NCBI GenBank assembly: GCA_017522105.1
Contig: JAFXAA010000035.1
Coordinates: 1-64,000, forward strand
From: Bacteroidales bacterium
GTDB taxonomy: Bacteria > Bacteroidota > Bacteroidia > Bacteroidales > P3
DNA length: 64,000 bases
Direction: 5' to 3'
The notes under the pieces were generated by a model. The model was given only the letters and a program-made list of their open reading frames with translations, ran no database searches and was not told where the DNA came from. Position numbers and translations under genes: made by a program. Shown here piece by piece: positions 9,162 through 17,708 of this stretch. The stretch's first letter is position 1. Every line of letters begins with the position of its first letter.

Positions 9162-9181
9162 AAAACATGCTTTTGGGGTAC
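9156..9181 (+). terminator. Possible terminator hairpin after mltG
   Basis: GTACCCAAAA (9156-9165) pairs with TTTTGGGGTAC (9171-9181) with one bulged G and a 5-nt loop. It lies about 100 bp after the mltG stop. There is no clean T-run, so termination is only suggested. Confidence 0.4.
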
Positions 9182-9277
9182 GTGCAGTGACGGCGAACCG
9201 GGCGTTAAATATAGTTAAAAGCGGGGTGTGTTGACAACAAAATGAACATGCGCGCGTCATATATGCAAAAAAAAGGG

Positions 9278-9285
9278 TATCTTTG
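9278..9285 (+). promoter_or_regulatory. Bacteroidota -7 box for the T9SS cargo gene
   Basis: TATCTTTG matches the lineage consensus TAnnTTTG and lies 22 bp before the ATG at 9308. I see no convincing TTTG element at the usual 19-bp distance upstream. Confidence 0.5.
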
Positions 9286-9307
9286 CAATTCTGTAAAAAG
9301 GAAAAAA

Positions 9308-11752
9308 ATGAAGAACAAACTGATATTCAAAGGCATTTCTTTAATAGCCGCCCTTGTGCCGGCGCTTTCGGGCACCGCCACAGCGCAACAGGACACGGCT
9401 TTCAAACCCTGCCCGTCGGTGACCATCGAGGAGCGCGTGGACCATACGCCATACGCCACATACCAGAGCCGCGGGTGGGACACCGTGGTGAACTGCGCCA
9501 ACCAGGGTGTGATTGAACTCAACGCCGAGCCATACATTCCGGTGCAGTACTTCACCGGGATGTACAAGGTGGAAACGGTGCCCTACAACCCGCCAGACCC
9601 GACATTTGCCCTTGGCACACGCATGAGCATCAGCACCGACGATGATTTCGCCCCGAGTGCCACAACGATTCCTTATCCGTTCTATTTCTTTGGAATAAGG
9701 AAGACCGGGTTTGTGCTTGGTGCCAACGGCTTGGTAACCTTCGTCACATCGGCCGGTGGCACCGGATGCCCCTGGAGCTACTCCGCACCAATCCCATGGC
9801 CCGACGGTACGTCCGGTGCACCCAGCGGCGCGAAGATGAGGGATGCCATCTATGGTGTCTATGAGGACACCGACCCCAAGATTACTACAGGACACAATGA
9901 AAGCAATTGGGGCATATACTACGGCATACAGGACGAGTACCCATGCCGCAAGATCATCTGCTCGTGGAACGACATGTCGCAGTTCAGCTGCAATGAAAAG
10001 CACTGCTCATACCAGATTGTATGCTACGAAGGCTCAAACATCATCGAGGTGCACGTAAAACACCGCAAGGTATGCTCCAGTTGGAACGGCGGACGCGGTA
10101 TAATAGGCATACAGAACGCCACGGGGGTGGCTCAGACGAAAGGAGCGAGGGGCGAGAGCAACATGTATGTTGAAGACGGTTCGCCGGCTGCTTTCTGGCC
10201 CAACGGCTACAACTATTTCACCTCCGACCTCGACTCCGTGGCGTTCCGCTTCACACCGCAGGGGCGCACGGATAAGACCGTGGAGTGGTACCGCATCTTC
10301 GACGACGGGCGCGACTCCATAATGCTCACAGAAAATGTGAACGACACCAACGGCTACTTCATCCCGATGCACGACGACCCGACAAAGCCCGACTACGACT
10401 CCGTGCACCCGACGCTGACCAAGGCCATCGTGAAGCCCACGGTGCCGTCGCGATACGTGATAAGCCTGCGCTTCCTCGACGCTGAAGGTAACGAGTACGT
10501 CATCAACGACACCATCAGCATCGGTGTTGACTTCAGCAACGACCTGTCGCTGAAATCCATCACGCCGCTGCCCGACACGGCGCGGCAGATAGACCTCTGC
10601 AACGGCACCACGTCGGCCATGCAGCTCAGCTGGCCGTCGACGCAGACTGTGGACACCATACGCTGGCGCGTGGAGCGCATGATGAAAGGCGAACGCAGCG
10701 AACTGCCGGAGAGCATGTACACCCTTGAGAACGGCAACACTACCGTCACCATACACCCCGACCCGCAGTTCGACACGCTGCCGGAGAACCACATAGACTC
10801 CATACGCGTGATGGCATCGGTGGACTTCGTGAGCCACTGCACCAACTACGACACATTCACGGTACGCGTGTACCCGAACTTCGACACGGTGCACTACGAC
10901 GGCATCTGCCAGGGCGAGACCTATGTGTGGGACGCCAACGGGCAGAGCTACACAGTGAGCACCGACGAGCCGGTGGCCAGACTGCGGTCGGTGCCCGGCT
11001 GCGACTCGGTGGTGCACCTGCACCTGACGGTGTACGACGTGCAGCACAAGTACGACACGGTGGATGTGTGCAACTCCTACCGCTGGCGCAACGGGCGCAC
11101 CTACAACGCGACCAACACCAACACGCGCGAGACGGACACCGTGAAGCTGGTGAACCAGTACAACTGCGACTCCATAGTGCACCTGGTGCTGACGGTCTAC
11201 CCGACGGCGGCACGGATAGAGTGCGACGTGGAGGAGTTCACCTACGACAAGATGGAGGCCATGCTGACGGACATCTCCACCGGCAGCACGGGGCGCCTGT
11301 GGCTGCTGCCCACGGTGGACGCCAACGGCGACTCGACGACGGTGCAGACCACCGACCCCGTGGTGTACTACACGATACCCGACACGCTGGACGGCGCGCA
11401 CATATACCTCATAGCGGCAAGCCCCTACGGATGCATGGACACGGCATCCATCTATCTGCCCTTCCGCAAGGAGACCGTCTGGGTGCCCACGATATTCATG
11501 CCCGACGATCAAGGCAACAACAACATCTTCCGTGCCTACAGCACCAACGCCGAGACGCAGGAGATGTGGATATACGACCGCGCCGGACGCCTGGTGGCGC
11601 ACTGCCAGGGCGTGGGCTGCGGATGGGACGGACGCGACCTGAACGGCAACCCCTGCCCGCAGGGAGGCTATGTGTACCTCGTCAACTACACCACCAAGTA
11701 CAACCCGCGCCAGATGCAGAGCAAGCACGGCTCGGTGACGCTGGTGAGGTGA
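9308..11752 (+). CDS. Secreted protein with T9SS type B (gliding motility-associated) C-terminal domain
   Basis: An 814-residue exported protein. A signal peptide (about residues 1-27, ending SGTATAQQ) is followed by a ~300-residue beta-rich region of unknown function. Two repeats of about 55 residues end in CDSVVHLHLTV and CDSIVHLVLTV. The C-terminal ~90 residues are a CHU_C/gliding-type sorting domain (VWVPTIFMPDDQGNNNIFRA, WDGRDLNGNPCPQGGYVYLV). Such domains direct export and attachment through the type IX secretion system in Bacteroidota. The ATG at 9308 begins the signal peptide; an in-frame ATG at 9242 precedes the promoter box and was rejected. Ligand unknown. Confidence 0.88.
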   Translation: MKNKLIFKGISLIAALVPALSGTATAQQDTAFKPCPSVTIEERVDHTPYATYQSRGWDTVVNCANQGVIELNAEPYIPVQYFTGMYKVETVPYNPPDPTFALGTRMSISTDDDFAPSATTIPYPFYFFGIRKTGFVLGANGLVTFVTSAGGTGCPWSYSAPIPWPDGTSGAPSGAKMRDAIYGVYEDTDPKITTGHNESNWGIYYGIQDEYPCRKIICSWNDMSQFSCNEKHCSYQIVCYEGSNIIEVHVKHRKVCSSWNGGRGIIGIQNATGVAQTKGARGESNMYVEDGSPAAFWPNGYNYFTSDLDSVAFRFTPQGRTDKTVEWYRIFDDGRDSIMLTENVNDTNGYFIPMHDDPTKPDYDSVHPTLTKAIVKPTVPSRYVISLRFLDAEGNEYVINDTISIGVDFSNDLSLKSITPLPDTARQIDLCNGTTSAMQLSWPSTQTVDTIRWRVERMMKGERSELPESMYTLENGNTTVTIHPDPQFDTLPENHIDSIRVMASVDFVSHCTNYDTFTVRVYPNFDTVHYDGICQGETYVWDANGQSYTVSTDEPVARLRSVPGCDSVVHLHLTVYDVQHKYDTVDVCNSYRWRNGRTYNATNTNTRETDTVKLVNQYNCDSIVHLVLTVYPTAARIECDVEEFTYDKMEAMLTDISTGSTGRLWLLPTVDANGDSTTVQTTDPVVYYTIPDTLDGAHIYLIAASPYGCMDTASIYLPFRKETVWVPTIFMPDDQGNNNIFRAYSTNAETQEMWIYDRAGRLVAHCQGVGCGWDGRDLNGNPCPQGGYVYLVNYTTKYNPRQMQSKHGSVTLVR

Positions 11753-11765
11753 GGTGTTGAGGTTT

Positions 11766-11845
11766 AATGAAGAATGAAGAATGAAGAATAGGCTGACGCG
11801 TCCGCCCCGCACTATTCACTGTTCACTAATCACTGTTCACTAATC
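11766..11845. repeat. Heptamer element: forward array, core, inverted array
   Basis: Three AATGAAG units (11766-11786) are followed by a G+C-rich core (11791-11810) and five units of the form ACTNTTC/ACTAATC (11811-11845). It fills the gap between the T9SS cargo gene and asd, ending 5 bp before the asd ATG. Confidence 0.88.
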
Positions 11846-11850
11846 GCCAA

Positions 11851-12846
11851 ATGAAGATTGCAGTAGTGGGAGCCACGGGGCTGGTGGGCCGCGAAATGCT
11901 CGCGGTGCTGGCCGAACGGGGCTTCGCAAAGGAAGAGATAATAGCGGCAGCCTCCGCCAAGAGCGTGGGCAAAGAGATTGACTTCGCCGACAGGCGGCTG
12001 ACGGTGCAGAGCGTGGACGACGCCATAGCGGCGCACCCGCAGTATGCCCTCTTCTCGGCCGGCGCCGCGGCATCGCGCCAGTATGCGCCGCTGTTCGCCA
12101 CCGTGGGCACCACGGTGATAGACAACAGTTCGGCTTGGCGCAAAGACCCACAGGTACCCCTGGTGGTGCCCGAGGTGAACATCGGAGCCGTCAGGCCCTC
12201 CGACAGGATAATAGCCAACCCCAACTGCAGCACCATACAGATGGTGCTCGCCCTCTCGGCCCTGGAGCGCGAATACGGCATACACCGCCTCGTGATAGCC
12301 ACCTACCAGAGCATCACCGGCACCGGCATCAAGGCCGTGCGGCAGCTGGAGGCCGAGGAGTGCGGCGAGAAGCCGTCAGAGACGGCCTACCCCTACCAAA
12401 TACACCGCAACCTCTTCCCCCACGGTGGCGACTTCCAGGCCGACGGCTACACCACCGAGGAGCAGAAACTGGTGGACGAGACACGCAAGATATTCGGCGA
12501 CCCGCAGATACAGATTACCGCCACCGTGGTGCGCGTGCCCGTGGTGGGCGGCCACAGCGAGGCCGTCAACGTGGAGCTGCGCAGGGACTATGAACTGGAC
12601 GACGTCAGGCGACTGATAGAGGACACGCCGGGAGTGATACTCTATGACAATCCGGCGAAGAACGAGTACCCCATGCCCATACTGGCGCACCACCGCGACG
12701 AGGTATGGGTGGGCCGCCTCAGGCGCGACTTCTCGCAGCCCAGGGCGCTGAACCTGTGGATAGTGGCCGACAATATACGCAAAGGTGCCGCCACCAACGC
12801 CGTACAGATTATGGAGAGGCTGGCGGGAATGAAGAATGAAGATTGA
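11851..12846 (+). CDS. asd: Aspartate-semialdehyde dehydrogenase
   Basis: Reduces aspartyl phosphate to the semialdehyde, the branch point to lysine, diaminopimelate, threonine and methionine. The 331-residue product starts with the NADP-binding loop VVGATGLVGREML; the catalytic Cys lies in NPNCSTIQMVLAL near residue 129. QSITGTGIKA and the late GGHSEAVN motif are typical. Length is normal. The last codons and the stop lie in an AATGAAG array that runs into the next gene's start. Confidence 0.96.
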   Translation: MKIAVVGATGLVGREMLAVLAERGFAKEEIIAAASAKSVGKEIDFADRRLTVQSVDDAIAAHPQYALFSAGAAASRQYAPLFATVGTTVIDNSSAWRKDPQVPLVVPEVNIGAVRPSDRIIANPNCSTIQMVLALSALEREYGIHRLVIATYQSITGTGIKAVRQLEAEECGEKPSETAYPYQIHRNLFPHGGDFQADGYTTEEQKLVDETRKIFGDPQIQITATVVRVPVVGGHSEAVNVELRRDYELDDVRRLIEDTPGVILYDNPAKNEYPMPILAHHRDEVWVGRLRRDFSQPRALNLWIVADNIRKGAATNAVQIMERLAGMKNED

Positions 12847-12860
12847 AAAATGAAGAATAA
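12828..12860. repeat. AATGAAG heptamer array spanning asd stop and next start
   Basis: Four 7-bp units (AATGAAG, AATGAAG, ATTGAAA, AATGAAG) and a partial unit. The array contains both the asd TGA (12844-12846) and the ATG of the lipoprotein gene (12850). Confidence 0.85.
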
Positions 12861-13341
12861 GCTATTGAACCTTATCATACTGGGTGTTGCCATGCTGTTT
12901 TTCGCGGCATGCAGCCCAAAGAACATCGTGGACGAAGAGCGAACCTTTGCCGGCGAAGTGTGGAACAGAGTGACGCCCGAAGTGTTTGAGGTGGATGTGA
13001 CAAACATTGAGGATTACTACAACATAGACATGACGGCCACGGTGGACACAGCCCTCTTCCGCTACAACACGCTGCCGCTGACGGTGAACATCTACTCGCC
13101 CGGCGGCGAGCGACGCACGTTCCTCACCGCGATACTGCTGAAGGAAAACGGACGCTGGAAGGGCGAAGCCAAAGAAGGGAAACGCGAGGTGACCACCCGC
13201 ATACGCACATTCTTCAGCTTCAACAGCAAAGGCACGCACCGCATGGAGATAGGGCAAGCCACCAGCCAGTATGACCTCGAAGGCATTGCCGCCCTGCGGC
13301 TGACCGTCGAGAACACCAAGATAGACTACAGCGACCTTTGA
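12850..13341 (+). CDS. gldH: GldH-like gliding-motility lipoprotein
   Basis: A 163-residue lipoprotein: signal peptide with lipobox FFAAC (Cys21), then a single beta-rich domain with W..VTPEVFEVDV, RYNTLPLTVNIYSP and HRMEIGQATSQYDLEGIAAL. These fit my recollection of the GldH family, which accompanies type IX secretion and gliding genes, also in non-gliding Bacteroidales. I place it there with moderate confidence because the motifs are weak. It starts inside a heptamer array and overlaps uvrC by TTGA. Confidence 0.65.
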   Translation: MKNKLLNLIILGVAMLFFAACSPKNIVDEERTFAGEVWNRVTPEVFEVDVTNIEDYYNIDMTATVDTALFRYNTLPLTVNIYSPGGERRTFLTAILLKENGRWKGEAKEGKREVTTRIRTFFSFNSKGTHRMEIGQATSQYDLEGIAALRLTVENTKIDYSDL

Positions 13342-15152
13342 TAGACGCTTCCATAAACCCCAACATAGACCGCATAGCCATGCGGCTGAAGACCATACCG
13401 GAGAACCCCGGGGTCTACCAGCACCTTGACGCCGACGGCAAGGTTATCTATGTAGGCAAAGCACGCAACCTGCAGCGCAGGGTCAGCAGCTACTTCTCTC
13501 ACTACGACGACAAGAGCCCCAAGATAAAGATGCTTGTGCGCTCCGTGTGCGACATAAGGGTCACCGTCGTCGCCACCGAAGTGGACGCACTGCTGCTGGA
13601 GAACAGCCTCATCAAGCGCTACCAGCCGCGCTACAACTCCATGCTCAAGGACGACAAGACCTACCCCTACCTCTGCATTACCGACGAAGAATACCCCCGC
13701 CTGCTCTACACCCGCCGCCACACCATCAAGGGCCAGTACTTCGGCCCCTACCCCAACGGCCGCATACTGCGCGAACTGCAGGACATCATACGCCAGCTTT
13801 TCCAATACCGCACATGCAACATCATGGGCAGCCGCCCGTGCATGAAACACCAGATAGGGCTCTGCGGCGCCCCATGCGCCGGCAGGCAGAGCAAGGAAGA
13901 ATACCAGGCCGTGTTCGACAACATACGGCGCATCCTCAAAGGCGACTTCGGCGACATACTGGACGACCTCAAGAGGCAGATGTACGCCCTCGCCGAACAG
14001 CTGCGCTTCGAGGAAGCCGAAAGCGTCAAGCGCAAGATACGCCTGCTTGAAGAATACCAGAGCCGTTCCACGGTGGTGGACACTAATGTGCGCGACGTTG
14101 ATGTGGTATCCATCCTCGGCGACGAACGCTACGCCTACGTCAACTTCATGCGCGTCAAACACGGCGCCATCATCTACAGCATCAGCAACGAAATAAAGAA
14201 ACAGCTCGACGAAAGCGACGAGGAAATTCTCGCCACCGTCATTCCAGCGCTCCACGAACAGACCCAGAGCACCGCCACCGAGGTGGTGCTTCCCATGGAA
14301 GTGGCCGACCTGCCGTCGGACTACCTCAAGCAGACCGCCGACCCGCGCGGCGACCGGCGCAAGCTGCTGGAGCTGTCGCTGCGCAACGTGGAGAGCTACC
14401 AGAAGCAGTGCCGCCACCAGCGCGCCCTGACCCAGGGCGACGCAGCCCCCCAGGCCGTCAAACTCCTTGAACGCCTCCAGCGTGCGCTGCAGCTGCCGCA
14501 ACTCCCCATGGACATCGAATGCTTCGACAACTCGCACATCTCGGGAGCCTACCCTGTGGCAGGCATGGTGCGCTTCACCGCCGGCAAGCCCAACCGCAAG
14601 GAATACCGCAAATTCAACCTCGCCACCACCAATGACGATTACGCCTCCATGGCAGAGGTCATCACCCGTCGATACAGCCGTCTGCACGACGAGGGGCAAC
14701 CCCTGCCCGACCTACTTATTGTCGACGGCGGCGAAGGGCAGATGCATATAGCACGCCAGGTGATTGAGGAAAAGCTCGACCTCCACATCCCCATAGCAGG
14801 ACTGGCCAAAGACGACCGCCACCGCACCAACGAACTACTGCGCTTCGACAGCCGTGGCGACATCGCCGTCGTACAGCTCAAACCCACCGACCCGCTCTTC
14901 CACCTCATGGAGCAGATACAGAACGAGGTGCACCGCTTCGCCGTAACCTTCCACAAGGACAAACGCAGCAAGGGCACCTTCCGCACCGCCCTCACCGACA
15001 TACCTGGCATCGGCGAGAAGACCGCCCATGACCTCCTCCTGCGCTTCGGCAGCGTGAAACAAATACAGCTGCAGAACCTCGACGACCTCACAGCCGCCAT
15101 AGGCCCTGCAAAAGCGGAACTGGTGTACAACCACCTACATAATGGCGAATAA
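13338..15152 (+). CDS. uvrC: Excinuclease ABC subunit C
   Basis: Makes the dual incisions in nucleotide excision repair. The 604-residue product has an N-terminal GIY-YIG nuclease (NPGVYQHL, IYVGKARNLQRRV), a UVR coiled segment near residues 205-240 (QLRFEEAESVKRKI), the RNase H-like C nuclease (IECFDNSHISGAYPVAGMV) and a terminal helix-hairpin-helix (IPGIGEKTAHDLLLRFGS). I use TTG at 13338, which overlaps the upstream stop as TTGA and keeps the N-terminal length usual; ATG at 13380 would begin just 8 residues before PGVY. Confidence 0.94.
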   Translation: MIDASINPNIDRIAMRLKTIPENPGVYQHLDADGKVIYVGKARNLQRRVSSYFSHYDDKSPKIKMLVRSVCDIRVTVVATEVDALLLENSLIKRYQPRYNSMLKDDKTYPYLCITDEEYPRLLYTRRHTIKGQYFGPYPNGRILRELQDIIRQLFQYRTCNIMGSRPCMKHQIGLCGAPCAGRQSKEEYQAVFDNIRRILKGDFGDILDDLKRQMYALAEQLRFEEAESVKRKIRLLEEYQSRSTVVDTNVRDVDVVSILGDERYAYVNFMRVKHGAIIYSISNEIKKQLDESDEEILATVIPALHEQTQSTATEVVLPMEVADLPSDYLKQTADPRGDRRKLLELSLRNVESYQKQCRHQRALTQGDAAPQAVKLLERLQRALQLPQLPMDIECFDNSHISGAYPVAGMVRFTAGKPNRKEYRKFNLATTNDDYASMAEVITRRYSRLHDEGQPLPDLLIVDGGEGQMHIARQVIEEKLDLHIPIAGLAKDDRHRTNELLRFDSRGDIAVVQLKPTDPLFHLMEQIQNEVHRFAVTFHKDKRSKGTFRTALTDIPGIGEKTAHDLLLRFGSVKQIQLQNLDDLTAAIGPAKAELVYNHLHNGE

Positions 15153-15162
15153 TAATTCGCCA
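15143..15162. terminator. Short hairpin between convergent uvrC and hflX
   Basis: TGGCGAAT and ATTCGCCA form an 8-bp stem with a 4-nt loop at the convergent end of uvrC (+) and hflX (-). No long T-run, so a terminator role is tentative. Confidence 0.45.
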
Positions 15163-15169
15163 CTATAAT

Positions 15170-16450
15170 TCAGTACAGGAAATTGTTGTAAGGATAGCGC
15201 ACCGCGTGGATACGCTTCACCTCGTCGTAGAGCATCTCGCGCAATGCGTCGATATTATTTTTGGCAACAGCGGAGATGAAGACAGTCTTGCCCTGTTTTG
15301 ACAGCCAGCTCTCCTGCAACATCTCGAGGCTCCAATTGGCTTTGGTCATTGGACTGAGGTCGTCTTCCTCTTTTTCCACATAGGTATAGGCGTCAATCTT
15401 GTTAAAAACCATAATGACGGGCTTGTCATTGGCGCCGATTTCTTCCAGCGTGCGGTTGACAGCGGCAATCTGTTCCTCATAGTCAGGATGCGATATGTCC
15501 ACAACATGTAGCAGCAAGTCGGCCTCCACCACCTCGTCGAGGGTGCTCTTGAAGCTCTCCACGAGCTGCGTGGGGAGCTTGCGGATGAAGCCTACAGTGT
15601 CGGTGAGGAGGAACGGCAGGTTGCCGATGACGACTTTGCGCACGGTGGTGTCGAGGGTGGCAAAAAGCTTGTTCTCCGCAAAGACATCACTCTTGGAGAG
15701 GAGGTTCATCAGCGTGGATTTGCCGACGTTGGTGTAGCCCACGAGTGCGACACGCACAAGGCTCTCACGGTTCTTGCGCTGCAGGGTTTTCTGCTTGTCG
15801 ATGCTCGCCAGTTGTTCGCGCAAAAGAGCTATCTTTTCTTTGATGAGCCGGCGATCGGTCTCTATCTGTGTCTCGCCGGGCCCACGCATGCCTATGCCGC
15901 CGCGCTGGCGTTCAAGGTGTGTCCACATACGCGTGAGTCGCGGAAGCATGTACTGGAGCTGCGCAAGTTCCACCTGAGTCTTCGCTATCGACGTGCGCGC
16001 TCGCTTGGCAAATATGTCGAGAATAAGCGTGGTGCGGTCAAGAATACGGCACTGCAACTCTTTCTCAAGGTTGCGGAGCTGGGCTGGAGAGAGTTCGTCG
16101 TCGACGACGATAAAGTCAGCATCAAGCGCCTGCCGGTACTCTTTTATTTCCTCCAGCTTGCCGCTGCCGACATAAGTCCTCGTGTCGGCCCGTTCAAGAC
16201 GCTGGATGACCTGCTTGACGGCGATGCCGCCTGCAGTCTCCAAAAGGAAGGCCAGTTCGGCGAGGTATTCACCAGTGCGTTCCATAGTCTGCCCACTTTG
16301 GCATACGGCCACAAGGATGGCCTTCTCCGGCTGAACGTCGGTGCTGAAAGTGTTGCGTTGCTGGGGCGAGGGGCGTTTGTTCTCGCCCTCCCAAGTGCCT
16401 ATGCCGTCGCGGAATTTGCCCTTGTCGTTCTTCCAGGTGGTTCTGCTCAT
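15170..16450 (-). CDS. hflX: Ribosome-associated GTPase HflX
   Basis: GTPase that binds the 50S subunit and rescues or splits stalled ribosomes. The 426-residue product carries the HflX N-terminal domain (RADTRTYVGSGKLEEI, DRTTLILDIFAKRA), the glycine-rich RGGIGMRGPGETQIETDRR motif, G1 GYTNVGKST, G3 DTVGFIRKLP and G4 NKID. The ATG at 16450 overlaps the upstream glycosyltransferase stop by ATGA; a longer in-frame start at 16507 would lie inside that gene and was rejected. Confidence 0.95.
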   Translation of the reverse strand: MSRTTWKNDKGKFRDGIGTWEGENKRPSPQQRNTFSTDVQPEKAILVAVCQSGQTMERTGEYLAELAFLLETAGGIAVKQVIQRLERADTRTYVGSGKLEEIKEYRQALDADFIVVDDELSPAQLRNLEKELQCRILDRTTLILDIFAKRARTSIAKTQVELAQLQYMLPRLTRMWTHLERQRGGIGMRGPGETQIETDRRLIKEKIALLREQLASIDKQKTLQRKNRESLVRVALVGYTNVGKSTLMNLLSKSDVFAENKLFATLDTTVRKVVIGNLPFLLTDTVGFIRKLPTQLVESFKSTLDEVVEADLLLHVVDISHPDYEEQIAAVNRTLEEIGANDKPVIMVFNKIDAYTYVEKEEDDLSPMTKANWSLEMLQESWLSKQGKTVFISAVAKNNIDALREMLYDEVKRIHAVRYPYNNFLY

Positions 16451-17631
16451 CTCTTTTGCATGACTTGGTTCAACACAGACTCGAGCTTTGCCACCGCTGC
16501 GGGCCATCCATAGTGTTGGTGCACGAAGCGGGATCCCTCTTCGGCGAGGGTGTCTGCCCTCTGGGTGTCATGCAGCAGGGAGAGTATGTTATCGGCGAGT
16601 TGAGCGGGGGTGTTGCCGACGAGCACCTGACGGCCTTCTTCGGCGCCGAGGGAGCTGTTGCAAATGGCTGTGGTGACACATGGGAGATGCATAGCCATGG
16701 CTTCAAGGAGTTTGTTCTGGAGGCCGGAGCCTATACGCATAGGGGCTATGAAGAGACGCGATGAGGCGTAGGCTGTGCGGATGTCGTCAAGCCATCCGCT
16801 GACGGTAACGCGGCCGTCCTCGGCAAGACGGCTTACGCTGTGCTTGGGTGCGGCTCCGGCAAGGAGGACTGTGGTTTCTGGCCGTTTGACCCATACGAGG
16901 GGCATAATCTCCTCCACAAGGTAGTGCGCCGCGTTGACATTGGGAGCATACGACATGTTGCCGGCGAAGACTATGTCGTGCGTTATGGGCATGGAGAGGG
17001 CCTGAGGGCTGAAGTAGTCGAAGTCGACTCCATTGGGCACGATTTTTATCTCGCCGTTCTTTTTGTGCGGTATGGCCTCGCTGTCCACTTCACTGATGAT
17101 GGTGAGGTCGTCGAAGATGCTGAAGGCGTTGTACTCGGAAGAGCGCAGCATTTTGAACTCATAGTGCAGGATGTAGCGCATGAGGCCTCTTGTGCGTTCC
17201 ATGCGGCGCTCGGCGTTGAGAGAGAGGGCGTCCTGGAAATCCATGACTTTGGGGTATTGGCTGCGGGCCACAAGGGGCATGGTGCGCACCATCTGGTTGT
17301 AGACGATGTCGGGCTGCACCTGGCTCTCAAACTTACGGTAGGCCCGTTTGGCAGCGGCGGTGTTCCAATAGCCAAGCTGGAGTGATTTTGAGGCGAGCCA
17401 GTTGGCCACAATGTTCTTGGCAGCGACGAGCTTGTTGATGGGCACTATGCGTATCTCCTTGCAATGGGGCCGCAGGACATCGACATCCTCCGTGGCCACC
17501 TTTTTGTGGCTGACGCAGAAGAGGTATATGTCGTGCCGTTTGGCGAGTTCGACTATCTGGTGGTATGCGCGCAGCTTGTCCCCTTTCTCAAGGGGGTATG
17601 GGAAGCGTGGCAGGACTACGAGTATTTTCAT
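16447..17631 (-). CDS. Family 4-type glycosyltransferase
   Basis: A 394-residue GT-B enzyme. N-terminal Rossmann half: KILVVLPRFPYPLEKGDKLRA. C-terminal donor-binding half: IVPNGVDFDYFSP, IVFAGNMSYAPN, APMRIGSGLQNKLLEAMAM. These resemble the sugar transferase of the PEP-CTERM/EpsH type and other GT4 proteins that act in exopolysaccharide or LPS assembly. Overlaps hflX by 4 bp. Donor and acceptor are unknown. Confidence 0.85.
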   Translation of the reverse strand: MKILVVLPRFPYPLEKGDKLRAYHQIVELAKRHDIYLFCVSHKKVATEDVDVLRPHCKEIRIVPINKLVAAKNIVANWLASKSLQLGYWNTAAAKRAYRKFESQVQPDIVYNQMVRTMPLVARSQYPKVMDFQDALSLNAERRMERTRGLMRYILHYEFKMLRSSEYNAFSIFDDLTIISEVDSEAIPHKKNGEIKIVPNGVDFDYFSPQALSMPITHDIVFAGNMSYAPNVNAAHYLVEEIMPLVWVKRPETTVLLAGAAPKHSVSRLAEDGRVTVSGWLDDIRTAYASSRLFIAPMRIGSGLQNKLLEAMAMHLPCVTTAICNSSLGAEEGRQVLVGNTPAQLADNILSLLHDTQRADTLAEEGSRFVHQHYGWPAAVAKLESVLNQVMQKR

Positions 17632-17645
17632 TGCTCTATCATTTC

Positions 17646-17708
17646 AGTTATTGGTCATTGGTGATTTCGCTATTCATTAATCACTATCCACCAATCACTA
17701 TTTACTTA
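17646..17708. repeat. Heptamer element between parC-like gene and GT4
   Basis: Three forward units (AGTTATT, GGTCATT, GGTGATT; 17646-17666), a 5-8 bp core, then inverted units of the form CACTATC/CACCAAT/CACTATT to 17708. The TAA stop of the topoisomerase gene (complement of 17706-17708) falls within it. Confidence 0.8.
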